Assembly: GCF_029227915.1 (NCBI RefSeq)
Contig: NC_079884.1
Location: 15,192,001-15,252,000, forward strand
Source of the DNA: Hydractinia symbiolongicarpus
Taxonomy: Eukaryota > Cnidaria > Hydrozoa > Anthoathecata > Hydractiniidae
Reading direction: 5' to 3'
DNA: 60,000 nucleotides
The position numbers and the translations under genes were made by a program. The notes beneath the pieces were generated by a model. The model did no database searches. It was given only the letters and a program-made list of their open reading frames with translations, and was not told where the DNA came from. This document shows positions 11,096-22,713 of the stretch, in pieces; position 1 is the stretch's first letter; each line of letters starts with the position of its first letter.

Positions 11096-12427
11096 CAGGT
11101 TACCATGTTTGAAATTATCTGATCATTTCAATAAAAATGATCAACATATTTGAGTTCAGCATCAAAATTTATAGAAACATGGAGATTTTCAAGTTTATAC
11201 ACTACTGTCTCTATTAGTAGTTAAACATTTAATGTATTACGAATCAACTGTAGTGACTTTTGTATTTATGTAATTATAGGGAATCCTTATGCACATTCAT
11301 TAAAGAATTTTGTAAACATTAGAATCTTGTCAAAAACTTAAGCTTATAAATAAAGAAAACCATGAGCATTATTCCAAGAACAAGATGACATGACTAAAGA
11401 AAAACAAGCCACCGCTCACTGAACCAAACTGCACTAGATAGAGGCATAACTCCGTAAAATCTTTATGTAGGGCAACATGACCTTCAGTCAAGCAATGTTT
11501 GGCAACCAAAAGATGATAGCTAAAGGGTGCGATTTGGCAGGATTATCTTTAGGATCGTAGAATTATCTTAATATTGTAGAAACCATTTTAAGATCGTAGT
11601 GTAAACTAAATATAAAGTATAACATGTCTGCAATGGGCTTCCGTAACAAACATTATGCGAGAGACCAGAAAAATATTACAAAAACTCAACGTTCAAGGTT
11701 GCTGTCTTGTATATGGATTTTACCTCAAGGACCTCCCCATTTGTTGTTAGTTACGTGCAGGGGATGTTGTGACATGGACCTTCACAGCAGGCTGGACATC
11801 AGATCAGGAGGTAGATCAGAGGTCATGTTTGTTTTAGATTAAACTTGCGAGTCTAAAGACGCCTAAAGTCGTGAAACTATGGAGGTTGCTTGAGGAGATC
11901 TAGGTGAGCCATTTTTTTGTTAGATTTTAGTAAACATTTTATACCTAGCTACAGCTGGCTGGGTACCATCCGCGTAAGCCTTTCTGGCTCTAACACAACT
12001 GCGTGGCGGGCAGAACAATGCGGACGCTTGCTGAAGAAAGGTCTTTTTCAGTCAATTTCTTTCTCAATATTTGAGTAGATGTGCGATGATTCGCATGTTA
12101 ATTTTTTATGCGCATTCATTTTGCGGTAGTTAAACTCACACATAAAAACTCATCATTGTAGAGTACAGTTCTATTGCTGTAGATAGGACAAAAGTTACAA
12201 AAAATTTATATATAGTAATAGCTGAAAATATATACAAGCATGAAATGAAAGTAGAACACATATATAATATAAGCAACAACAAAGCCAAGGTAATAACACA
12301 TCTCTAGCTATATAATATTAATAAGCGTGAACAAAATAAATATATACATAGCATAGCTCACAACGTAAAATATGTGAAAACATAGAGTCCAAATCCAAAG
12401 TAGTAGTAGAAAATAAAATAAAATATG
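11096..12427. other. Spacer, probably includes the 3' end of the retroelement
   Basis: No gene is recognised. The part from about 11930 to 12427 lies downstream of the recombinase ORF and probably holds the untranslated 3' end of the retroelement. I could not identify its terminal or split direct repeats by eye. Confidence 0.4.
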
Positions 12428-13514
12428 TCATGAAAGGTGTGATGCCATAAGTTGTTGGGCAGAAAACCGCTGAGCAAGGGGCATGTGAAGGTAAAGAAAC
12501 ATACTATCAGATTTCCAGTCCCCCAATAAGGATATAACATCCAGGGGAACACCTGCCTCTAAAGCAAAGGTGGCCCCCCCACGGCGAAACGAGTGGGTAC
12601 CATATTGGGAGGTAGAACACCCTAACTCTGTCAACACTTTTTATAACGGACATGAAAGTCCGATATGTCAATATAGTGTTGGTTAGCATCGAGGATTTGC
12701 GCCAACAAAAGGCTTGAGCATCAGGCAGAACACCTGGAGTGAGAGAAAAAGCATGCAAAATAGCCCGAACTGGACAAAGAGGAGAAGAAGGAATAGCCAC
12801 CAGTGGAACAGTAATTGTGCGCTGTCCCAGTTGGATGGTCTTACTCCATCTAACTAGAACGAGAATATGGTCATTATGAAAAGTAAAATCAGACCGAACT
12901 AGTTGTTTGAGCGGGTTAAATATCGTAGAAGATGCTGGCAATAAATGTGACTTACGGAACAGACCAAAAAATGAAACTAAACAAACAGCCCAAAATGAAG
13001 CATGAAAGCTACAATTTAGGTTAAGGCGAGAACGAATACCAAAAAGAAGAGCAGTGGTAATAGGAAGACGTGGCTTGGCCGGAACACCAAGCATACGCTT
13101 CATACCTTTTAAAACTGTGGATAGTGTCCAATTGTTGGTTAGAGGATTAGCATATCCCATCTCAAGATGTAGAAGGCCAACAAAATTTAGATACATACAA
13201 ACTGATTGTGGTAGTAAAAAACTAGCCAAATGGGCAATATATGGGCATAAAAAATCTGTGGAGGCAGGCACAAGTGGCGAAGACATCAGGCTACAAAAAC
13301 ATTCATAAGCCTTGCGATGCGTGCAATAGCTCTTTTTTGTATTCTCAGCATAGGTGGCCTGCCGAAAAAGGACAACGTCGTGTACCAACTCCGAAACGAA
13401 GGAGGGCAACTCTAGAGGAAGAAGAATACAAAAATTAGCTACCACAGATGGTATACTTACCAATGAGAAAATAATAAGAATAGGCAGACATATGATTGAT
13501 GGCAACCAAATCAC
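12428..13514 (-). pseudogene. Tyrosine recombinase of the YR retroelement, frameshifted
   Basis: The N-terminal SAM-like half contains AENTKKSYCTHRKAYECFC. The catalytic half has the Arg I box in SFFGLFRKSHLLP, a WSKTIQ block with the usual Lys, and the HSFRRGGATFALEAG box with the His-x-x-Arg pair. GDWKSDSMFLYLHM supplies the probable nucleophile Tyr. The last boxes are in a different frame (12428-12637) from the first part, so a frameshift lies near 12640. The enzyme would integrate circular cDNA. A catalytically complete protein is not encoded here. Confidence 0.85.
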
Positions 13515-14142
13515 AGACTGAAGTCAGTGAGTTGAGCTGCAAAAATGATAATAAGTGTTGTCTTGAATGAAGACGTGATATGTCGTCAGCAAGGACATTC
13601 TGAGCACCAGTTACATGGAAAGCCTTCAAACGAAAATTGAAGGTAGCCGATAACCAAAACAACTGACGTAAATAGTCCATCATAACAGGGTGATGGGTAG
13701 TTCCTTTATTAAGCATAGCAACAGCAGCAGTATTATCACAGAAGACTTGGATAGTTTTGTTCTTCCAAGTGGGAGCCCAGCGAATAGCAGAAAGAACTAC
13801 ACACAGGGCTTCCTTAAAATTAATATGCAAAGAGGCAAGAGGGGAATGGTCTACCCATAGATGAGAATAGAACCAATCACCCTCAAAAAAGGCACCAACA
13901 GCGTCAGAGCAAGCATCAGTTTGCAGACTGGTAATAGGTCTTTGGTCATAGAAATCGCATTGTCCATTAAACACACCCAAGAACTGATCCCACCAAGCTA
14001 TATCCCTGTGAAATTCGAGCGTCAAGCAACACTTCGAGGCAGGGGAAGACAAGGTGTTCATCAGATCCAGGACACGTCTCAAGAACGTTCTACCACCATA
14101 CACGACTTTACAAGCCCAATTTAGGCTCTTTCTTAGAGGCAC
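13435..14142 (-). pseudogene. RNase H domain of the YR retroelement
   Basis: This frame opens with a connection segment, LNWACKVVYGGRTFLRRVL, typical of DIRS-like polyproteins. RNase H follows: TDACSDAVGAFF with the first Asp, INFKEALCVVLSA with the Glu, VFCDNTAAVAMLNKG with the second Asp, and NVLADDISR with the last acidic residue. It degrades the RNA strand during reverse transcription. It overlaps the start of the recombinase frame. Confidence 0.85.
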
Positions 14143-14960
14143 TCTGCTTGGTTAAAAAATGTGACACTACTTCCCTCAATGCATCCAGTTTAGCAGGTGG
14201 AAGAGAAAGGGTAAGTGACAGAGTGTCAAGCAGAATTCCAGGAAAAGTAAGTTGCTGGCATGGAGGAACCAACTTAGCAGGGCTAAGCTGAAACCCTAGT
14301 GCAACAAGTAATTTACAGAGTGTTTTATAGGCCTCATAACATTCAGTCTGTGTTCGGCCAATAACAAGAAAATCATCTAGGTAGACAATAACGAGAGGAA
14401 AACCTCGTCTTAGCATCATACGACGAACAGATTGTGTAAGGCGATGAAATATTCCAGAAGCACTTCGACCTCCAAAAGGAAGTCGAGTATCGACAAGATA
14501 TGAGTATCGAGTGCTTCCAGAAAACCGCCATTTTAGACCAAGCGCAGCATAGTTTGATGGATGAACAGGTACTGACCGATATGCATGGTGTAAATCAACG
14601 ACAATGTACGTATTGACACCCTTTCCAACTGGCATGGAACAGTCATGTATAATGCGTAACTCGTCAGAGTCAGGTTTGGGGACAGCCCTAAGAGCACTGA
14701 CAATGGTAGGTTTACATTGAGTAAGAACATAGTTACCAGTTTTAAGTTCATCCAGCAGAGTAGCTTCTACTTTCATACGAGGACTGGTAACAGAAAAGTA
14801 GTTATTCATTTCGGCAGGCAATAAATCAGAGTCCTTAGGAAGAAGCTGAAAACCACAGTGAATTCCATTAAGGAGGAAGTCACGATCTGGGTCTTCAGCC
14901 AGTTCATTGGTCCATAAGTGAACATTAAGAGGAGTGCGAAATTCTGAGGGTAGTCAATTG
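14108..14960 (-). pseudogene. Reverse transcriptase domain of the YR retroelement
   Basis: The open frame continues from just after the gag stop through 14108. The fingers/palm region has SALRAVPKPDSDELRIIHDC, followed by VVDLHHAYRSVPVHP with the first catalytic Asp. The active-site box is VIVYLDDFLVIG. The frame ends in LTKQSASKKEP and the following RNase H sequence is in another frame, so a small indel near 14135 separates the two. Domain content is typical of DIRS-group elements. Confidence 0.85.
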
Positions 14961-16221
14961 TCAGAATTGTGGTTTTGTCCAGAATGAGGTTTGCCACAAG
15001 CCTGATTACCAATTTTGCGGTTGCAGATGTGGGTGAATTTACATTCTGTTTTCTGGCAACTTTTTTGGCGGTTAAAATTACGACATATTTCCACACCAGA
15101 AGAAGTATGTGTAGGAAACCCTGAAGACGATCCTGAGGCAGGTGAACCTGAATTTCCCTTACTTAAGGTACTGGAAGGGTTACAGACAGGAGGGGAGGCC
15201 CAACGAGGTATAAGCATCACTTCATGCAAATGGCTATTGTCAAAGCTCCATGGATAGCCATAAGTTTGCTGAAGAATTCGATATTCATCGTCATACTTTA
15301 GCACAGACTCCCAGGTGTACTTTCTAGCCAACTCTAAGATCTTAATGGAATAAGACAAATAGTCACGTAAATCGGACGAAGTTGGCAATCTGGCAGAAGA
15401 CAATAATTCATAAAAAATCCTCAAATTAGCTATGTTATATTGTTCCATGAAAAGAGATTCCAGTCTTGGCTTCTTATTTCCAATGGCCAACATTAGCATA
15501 GGGAGTGTGTTTGTTGTTGTGACAGGACAGTGCGATTGGTCAACAAATTGGCGGACTGTTGCGGAGCAAGCAAGGAAGCAAAACAAGATGGCGGTTGTAC
15601 GTCAAAAGGTGAAGGGTGGAGATTGTCTCGGACACGATTGGTTAGATTTACAGTTTGCTGCAACGGGGAAGTGCTTAAAATTTGTGCTGGGCGGGCATTT
15701 CTGGAAGAAGCTGAGCGAAGCTTAGCTAATTCTGATTGTCGAGCAGCAATCTGATTGAGAAGGTGTTGCTCTTCTGTTTGTAAACTTTCCCTTAGGGATA
15801 GCTCTTCCTGTTCTAAGACAGCCAGCTGATTTCGAAGAGCAGCTAGCTGAGACGGCGAAGAAGATTTGTTTGGGTTGTTTAGGTGAGACTGCAGAGGCGA
15901 AGATCTTTGGATTGAAGACATTGGGTTATTAGCGATAGTTGAGGAAAGTGTTGAAGCAGCTGATGTGACAGTGTTGGTAGCGCTAGAACGACGACCTGGA
16001 CAGTGACGACTGGGAATACCAAAGTCGTGTAGAGCTAGAAGTTTCTTGCAGCCAGGACATTTTGGGATACGTTTCTTTTTAAGTGTGGACGATTCCTCAA
16101 GAGCGACAGACATTGCAGCAGATTGGAAGGTTTGTGAAGTTGAATCTTCATCTTCTGAGCCATCTGGCGTTTGAGTAGGTGAGATAAAATATAACAGCAT
16201 CCATATAGGTGATAAATTCAT
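14954..16221 (-). pseudogene. Gag-like ORF with CCCH-type finger, frameshifted
   Basis: The N-terminal part (15493-16221) has a Cys/His cluster with CPGC, then Ser/Thr-rich sequence and a Glu/Leu-rich probable coiled coil. The C-terminal part (14954 to about 15515) lies in another frame. It carries a conserved-looking helical block (MEQYNIANLRIFYELL) and ends with a zinc-finger-like CRNFNRQKSC...CKFTH (C-x8-C-x4-C-x3-H) followed by more Cys and His. The frame changes near 15510, so the copy cannot make the whole protein. The role as nucleocapsid is inferred from position and the fingers. Confidence 0.65.
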
Positions 16222-16481
16222 GTTTAATTAGCCAAAGATTGGTTTGATTGCAAAATGATTGATTAGATATAAGTGGATTAATAAGCAGCAGACATAAGCA
16301 TAAGAAAAACTGCTAGAACTGAAAAGGAAAACCATGAGGCAACGGCAGCTTAAATTCGAAATAGTATGCATGACTATACTGTCATTTTTATATTTATTGT
16401 TCACTTTTCAGGTCATCACAAGCAAATACACAAAAATATGCTTTGTTTTCAAATTAAAAAAATCTTTATCCACGTGGCTTA

Positions 16482-17976
16482 GGGGTCATCTACAAAATTC
16501 GTAGCAATTCGTATCAAAAAAATTCGTATATGCTATACGAATTTTCTTTTGCCATACAGTAATTAAATTCGTATGAAATTTTTCTAAAATCGTATAAAAT
16601 TCGTATGAGTTTTTAATTAAATTCGTATGAGTTTTATATTAAATTCGTATGAGTTTTAAATTAAATTCGTATGAGTTTAAAAAGTTCGTATGAGTTTTAA
16701 ATTAAATTCGTATAAGTTTTAAATTAAATTCGTATGAGTTAAATTCGTACGAGTTTAACAAAAAATTCGTATGAGATTTTAATTAGATGCGTATGGTTTT
16801 AAAAAAAAGAAAATCGTTTGACATTGTATTAAATTCGTATACGAGTTTTAAAATAAAATGTTTTTTTAGATCGCATTTTAAAAGTTTAAAAACAAAAAAA
16901 GGCGATAGAAATGTTTTTTAAGATCGCATTTTCAAAAGTTGAAAAACGAAAAACGGCGATAGAAATGTTTTTTTAGATCGCATTTTATAAGTTGAAAACC
17001 GAAAAACGACGATAGAAATGTTTTTTTAGATCGCATTTTAAAAGTTTAAAAACGAAAAACGACGATAGAAATGTTTTTTTAGATCGCGTTTTAAAAGTTG
17101 AAAAACGAAAAACGGCGATAGAAATGTTTTTTTAGATCGCATTTTAAAAGTTTAAAAACGAAAAACGGCGATAGAAATGTTTTTTTAGATCGCGTTTTAA
17201 AAGTTGAAAAACGAAAAACGGCGATAGAAATGTTTTTTTAGATCGCATTTTTAAAGTTTAAAAAAGAAAAACGGCGATAGAAATGTTTTTTAAGATCGCA
17301 TTTTTAAAGTTTAAAAAAGAAAAACGGCGATAGAAATGTTTTTTTAGATCGCATTTTTAAAGTTTAAAAACGAAAAGCGGCGATAGAAATGTTTTTTAAG
17401 ATCGCATTTTTAAAGTTTAAAAACGAAAAGCGGCGATAGAAATGTTTTTTAAGATCGCATTTTTAAAGTTTAAAAAAGAAAAACGGCGATAGAAATGTTT
17501 TTTTAGATCGCATTTTTAAAGTTTAAAAACGAAAAGCGGCGATAGAAATGTTTTTTAAGATCGCATTTTTAAAGTTTAAAAACGAAAAGCGGCGATAGAA
17601 ATGTTTTTTAAGATCGCATTTTTAAAGTTTAAAAAAGAAAAACGGCGATAGAAATGTTTTTTTAGATCGCATTTTAAAAGTTGAAAAACGAAATATAATT
17701 CGTATGAAAATTCGTATAAAAGAGAATATAATTCGAATGACAATTCGTATGAAAGAGAATATAATTCGTATGACAATTCGTATGAAAATCGTATAAAAGA
17801 GAATACAATTCGTATGACAATTCGTATGAAAATCGTATAAAATTCGTATTAGATTTTTTAAAAATCGTATAACTATTTAACACTATACGAATTGTATACG
17901 ATTTTTATACGAATTAAAAGCAATTAAATTCGTATATGTTCGTATAAAATATCATACGAAATTTGTAGACGACCCC
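16482..17976. mobile_element. TTA-flanked foldback element with internal satellite
   Basis: The termini are GGGGTCATCTACAAA and TTTGTAGACGACCCC, with similarity extending into a shared TTCGTA. The direct flanks are TTA at 16479-16481 and 17977-17979, the target site of PIF/Harbinger elements. Inside are two zones rich in the motif AATTCGTATGA (about 16500-16860 and 17693-17960). Between them is a 53-bp tandem array. There is no transposase gene, so it is a non-autonomous element of about 1.5 kb. Confidence 0.8.
16865..17690. repeat. 53-bp tandem array (about 15 units) inside the foldback element
   Basis: Units repeat every 53-54 bp. The landmark GGCGATAG (GACGATAG in two units) falls at 16901, 16955, 17008, 17061, 17114 and onward to 17644. 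Each unit contains a GCGAT...ATCGC inverted pair around AGAAATGTTTTTT, then TTTAAAAACGAAAAA. Units differ by small substitutions, and neighbouring units share variants (AAAGCGGC against AAACGGC), as expected from local duplication. Confidence 0.9.
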
Positions 17977-17979
17977 TTA

Positions 17980-19410
17980 GAACGTCAAAAAAATTAAATT
18001 TACACTGCATGTGGGTTTCGTTTTTACAGGCATAAAGAAAAAATCCATTAAATTCTGACCTGAAGAAATTATCTTCAATTAAATCCATGATAAAATGTCT
18101 ATTCTGCCTGTAAGTGCAGTTTTGCAGACTTGCTTCATCCGTGCTCCGTCAGCGTTCACCTCCACATTAGTTAAGAACCACATGGCTGGATTTCTTGTGC
18201 AAGACCTGTTTACCAACAACGAAGGGGCCAGGCAAAAGAGATTTGTGTCTACGTAGTTCGTTTAACTAAGTCAGGAGTCGGTGAATTAGCTAGGATGGTC
18301 AGGTTGGCTATGAATAGGCTTGCTCGTGGATTAAAAGGACCAGGACTATTCAATAATTTCTGAGATCTTAAAGTGTCCGACCATGACGGAAATCTATCGG
18401 ACGTTTTGTCTGACAAGTCTGCAAAAATTCTTTCCAGGGGCTGCCATCGCACGCTACAAAATGGATTTTAAAGGTTGATTTTGAAAACTCAATATTTATT
18501 TTTCAGGTGTGCGATTAATCACACGCCTAAAATGATTTAGGCGTGCGCGCGCGATCGCACGCCTCTCCTGAAAAAGACTGTTTGCGGTATATTCTTTATC
18601 TTTTTAAAATCATCAGAGCAAGATGCGAATTTATGTTAATATTGTGTTACAGCACTGTCATAATGCTCGTCAAGTTTCGAAGTTCTGTATCGAAAGAAGT
18701 GTCTTACAAATAATATATAATTCACATTTATATAGTAAACCAGGCGGGTACTAAATAAATGATATTATGGAAAACCAACCTAGTAGCTTTCCGCGTGCGA
18801 AGTTTGTTTCGAATTTCTTAAGTCAAATAAACCCTATTATTATGGCTAACTATTTACAATTTTTTCTTGTTGTTCATTTCTGTATGAGAACGTGTATAAT
18901 TCACATGTTTTCATGTGCATTGTATATTATCTCATGTAGATTTGAGCCATGTATACAATGGGAGATGATTTCATTTTTTGAAAAAAAATAAATCCCGGTA
19001 TCACTAAAATTGCATTTATGCAGGGATTTTTGTGTTTTAAATTTGCATACAGTATGTGCACCTGAAACAGGGAATTGTCTTCAAATACTGCATTTAATTT
19101 TGGATTATGGCATTGTAATGTAGTTTCAAAACGAAATACCCATGTAAGCCTCGTATGATAGCATTTTCAAAGTTTTGCAATAAAACATGTTGGTAATTGT
19201 GAACGTGTAATGAAAAATAAAAATGTATAAAGTACTTATGTGGCATCTAAAAACTGAACTATATGTCTCCACTAAGTTAACTAGGTTCTATCTGGTACAT
19301 GGGAACAAGAGTAACCACTGAGACATAGCATACATTATGATAAAAAAGCACTTATTGCTTTCATGCATTACTTAATAATGCAAAAATTGGAAAAAAAGTT
19401 TTAAAGTGAA
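17980..19410. other. Intergenic, no gene recognised
   Basis: One 67-codon minus ORF (18249-18452) lies in a less AT-rich patch at about 18100-18470 but has no motif I recognise. At about 18500-18560 the repeated AGGCGTGYG / CGCACGCCT words form small inverted repeats around alternating GCGCGCGCG. Confidence 0.4.
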
Positions 19411-19412
19411 TA

Positions 19413-20508
19413 CCGTATTTTCGGGTTATAAGTTGATTTTTACAACTTCCATCGTTGGTGCGGGTTATATTGTGGTGCGGGTTATGTGATGAGTTTTATA
19501 TTTTCTGTCATTTATTGTGAAACTTAAAGTTTATACATTTAATGAAGAAAATAGTACCCACGGGGTAAAATGCGTACATTAATATAACTGCATGCGCGAT
19601 CCTATATCTACGTAATCTTACTTCAACTACGTGATTTAATTTTTTTTTACACAGTGAAATTGCTTTCTTTAACTTTCTATTGCTTGCCATTGTTAATATT
19701 ACGAGCTCTCTCTGAAACACAATTCTGGAGATCATTTTTCTTTTGTGTTGAATGTATAATTCTAATCTATTTATATCTTTGCAATCACATTGAGCACATT
19801 GAAATGATTTGCTATTGGTAATAAAGCAATATAGCAGGTATCATATAAGTAAGTATAGATAATAATTTTATTTTTGTATCTTCGCTAACTTCGAGCAACA
19901 AGTGGCCACTAAAAATATGAAAAATAAATATAAAATACAATTAATTAGACACATGCAACTATCTCCTCCTTATTGCCGTCATTCATTTTATCATGCACAC
20001 TGTGATTGCTGAGATATAAATAGATCACAAAATTCTATAAACATGAAAAGAATGTTCCGCACATCGCTGTTACAGACAATCCGTGATAATTATTATGTTG
20101 TTTATTTTTATGCCAAAAAAACTTAAATATACATAAAAAAACAGAGATTTTACTTTAGGTTTATAACCTGATAGAATGGTTTTTTATTTGTTTGTTTGTT
20201 CAATCACAGGAAGAGTTATTATTGCCTGAAACTAATGTTTACAAATTAAAAGAAAACATCATTGTCCGATTTGGTACCGCCAGAATTAGCAGAAGATTGA
20301 CTTGTCAAATTAATTTTAATTCATTATTATTTCACCATCTTAACATGATGCAGGTTATGCAAAGGTGCGGGTTGGTGAAACAGATTGATTGAAATTTTAT
20401 GCGGGTTATACGAAGGTGCAGGCTATCTGATACCATCTAGTTCATAAGTCCCTAAAAAAGCTGAGCTGCGGGTTATACGATGTGCGGGTTATATACCCAA
20501 AAATACGG
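19413..20508. mobile_element. TA-flanked 1.1-kb element with subterminal direct repeats
   Basis: The ends read CCGTATTTTCGGG and CCCAAAAATACGG, nearly exact inverted repeats, and both are flanked by TA. Near each end the motif GTGCGGGTTAT or close variants recurs in the same orientation: twice near 19457-19485, and several times in 20349-20490. The pattern of terminal inverted repeats with multiple subterminal motifs fits a DNA transposon derivative. Internal ORFs are short and unrecognised. Confidence 0.65.
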
Positions 20509-20510
20509 TA

Positions 20511-22713
20511 GTTAAGAAGCCAGAAATATTTTAAGTTCCTAAATTTTTGACAAGTGACAAATTTTCTTATCATAGTAGAAACAAGAAAACTTGACTATTT
20601 TTAAAGTCTTACTGAATGCACTGGTGAGTCAATTTAATGGCTAACACATCTAAGTCACAGAAAGCTGACTTTTAATTTTGCCTGGTGAATAGACAAGGTG
20701 TCCATCGAAAAGTTGACCTCAGTTTCCTGACATTTTTTAGCTTAATTTTCTTGTCTACTTCATTCTATAGTTTTTGTGCATGAACTAGCTGACTGTTGAA
20801 GGAAAAAAAATTAAAAAGTAACAAAAAATGAAACAAATACAAGCTGAAGATAAAAACTGACTTTAAAAAGCATTATATTAAAATGAAAAGCATATGCATT
20901 ACAAGAACTTAGTGAAGAGTTTAAAATTCCTCTCATTTTTCCTGAAATTTCATAAAAAGACCAAATTTTTCCAACAGTTTGACTATATTTTCAAAATTCC
21001 TGACATTTCTGACAGAGGAGGCACACTGAACCAGACCATATAACAGACAATGTATGTGATGTATATTTAGTGTGCCTTTTTTGAGCATTCCAAACAGGAA
21101 TATTTTACAAAAACAAAATGAGAGTAGGTGGGAGTACCTAAAAACTCTTTAAGTGAAAAGAAATTACAAGCATAACTTTCTGAATAAGTTTCTGCGTATT
21201 CATAACATTAACATTAATCTTTGAAGTTTGATTGAATTGTTTCAATATTTTAGAATTTTTCTTTTTCTTTTTGTTAGAAACTAAAAATAATTTCATAATT
21301 AAAGCTAAATAGCATTTCAAATACCATATATTTATGCTTTTGCATACCTTCTCACAAAACCTTTTAGTAGTCTTTTTTATAGACCACTTTTCCTCCTTTA
21401 TCAGCATGCTGTGATTTTTCAATTTTTGTGCCTTGATTTATCTGCTTTTTTGTAGTCACATTTGCTATAATTAAAAAGCTATTTTACATTTTATCCTCGA
21501 TATTTTGCGCTCTGTCATTAATTATAAGTAAGAAATAGTAAGCAAGAAATTTTGCTGCCTACACCAAACACCCGTACATTTCTTTGCACTATGACTGAAT
21601 ATTAGTTCGGTTTACATGTGTTATACATGGCTTTTGAACTGGATCTATTGTAAAAATAAATATCATAAAACAAAAATATATAAACTGATTCAGATAAAAA
21701 TGTTGATCATGAAAGTAAAACAAACAATGTCACACAATGGGAAAAAGATTTTTAGTCGCAGTGTCCATACAAATCCGATGCAAGATAAAAGTAAAAAATC
21801 TATGTTGATAAACGCATTAGGAGTCTGTAACTCAGACTCCTAATGCGTCAAAAAGAACCATCTAGGTTGATTGATAGAACTGCAAAAGTTAGTACAACTG
21901 TGGCTCTATTTGACTTATTTCCAAATACAATAAAAGTTAAAGAAAATCAGCACCAATTTACAATGTCGGTTATTAATTAAATTTGAAGTTACTATCTATG
22001 GTCCTGACGTTAACCAATCAAAGTGGAATAACATGCTTAACATTAAACTCAAATTTGTATTTGACAAGAGGGGTGAAGATAAAGAGTATGATGAAAAAGC
22101 CATCAGTGTTTACTGATGAAGAAGAACAAAACGAGGGACTTTTTGAGCACCTTTCAATTGAATTATCAAAACTTATGAAGCAATTTCTTGATGCAGATAA
22201 CAAGAACATTGCTGTTGTTGCATAGAAGGGAAAGGGAGGATGGACTTCTTATCCCTGCTAGATACAGTGCGTTGATCAAAAATAAAGAAATGGTAACTGT
22301 ATTAAATGATAAACTGCTTAAAAGGAAGAAAAATAGTGAAAGTTTACTTTGTAAATCAGGTAAAAAAAGCTATATTCCTATGAACACTTGTTGTTTTCTA
22401 TATACCCCTTTTAATTTTAATGTCTGAGTAGGTGTGCTTAAAAAGGGGGAAGTGCTTATTTGAAAGGGATGTTTATTTGAAAGGGGGCGCTTATTCCATC
22501 ATTGAGGTAGCTCTTCATTTTTAAATCAGGCCTTTCAATACACTTTTAAAAACAGCACTTTCCCATCTGTTTTTGTTCTAGAGGCAAATGGAACATACAG
22601 ATCTGAATCTTGAGATAGAAAATAAAAGGTGTTAGGTCTATTCTTCTAATTGTTGTTTTACAATATTACTTTGCCCATTTTTTTGTTTAGCTTTTGTAGT
22701 TCAATTTTTTTAG
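20511..22713. other. Upstream flank of DROSHA with possible coding remnant
   Basis: No intact gene is visible. Between about 21880 and 22225 the plus strand shows coding-like pieces that jump frame. One piece includes IYGPDVNQSKWNNMLNIKL; another includes TDEEEQNEGLFEHLSIEL. This suggests an old decayed gene or retrocopy I cannot name. At about 22445-22505 a segment with GGGGGCGCTTATT resembles the end of the MITE at 29143-29522. Confidence 0.35.
21812..21848. repeat. Perfect 16-bp hairpin
   Basis: The arm ACGCATTAGGAGTCTG (21812-21827) is followed after a TAACT loop by its exact reverse complement (21833-21848). The stem would be stable in RNA. No T run follows, so nothing specifically indicates a terminator. 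Confidence 0.8.

Larger units (their letters stand above)
12428..16221 (-). mobile_element. Tyrosine-recombinase (DIRS/Ngaro-type) retrotransposon, decayed
   Basis: On the minus strand the order is gag-like protein, reverse transcriptase, RNase H and tyrosine recombinase. That arrangement defines YR retrotransposons (DIRS order). There is no DDE integrase and no protease domain that I can see. RNase H and recombinase reading frames overlap by about 80 bp, leaving no room for the methyltransferase domain seen in DIRS1 and PAT; this points to a Ngaro-like or methyltransferase-less lineage. At least three frame breaks (about 15510, 14135 and 12640) show the copy is inactive. Element ends are uncertain; the coordinates given are the coding extent. 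Confidence 0.85.

Noticed and set aside
13054-13438. Plus-strand ORFs across the recombinase region
   Set aside because: They are shadows of the minus-strand tyrosine recombinase frame.
16865-17690. Regular array resembling a CRISPR
   Set aside because: The whole 53-bp unit is repeated with no unique spacers. The context is an animal genome and a transposon with inverted ends.
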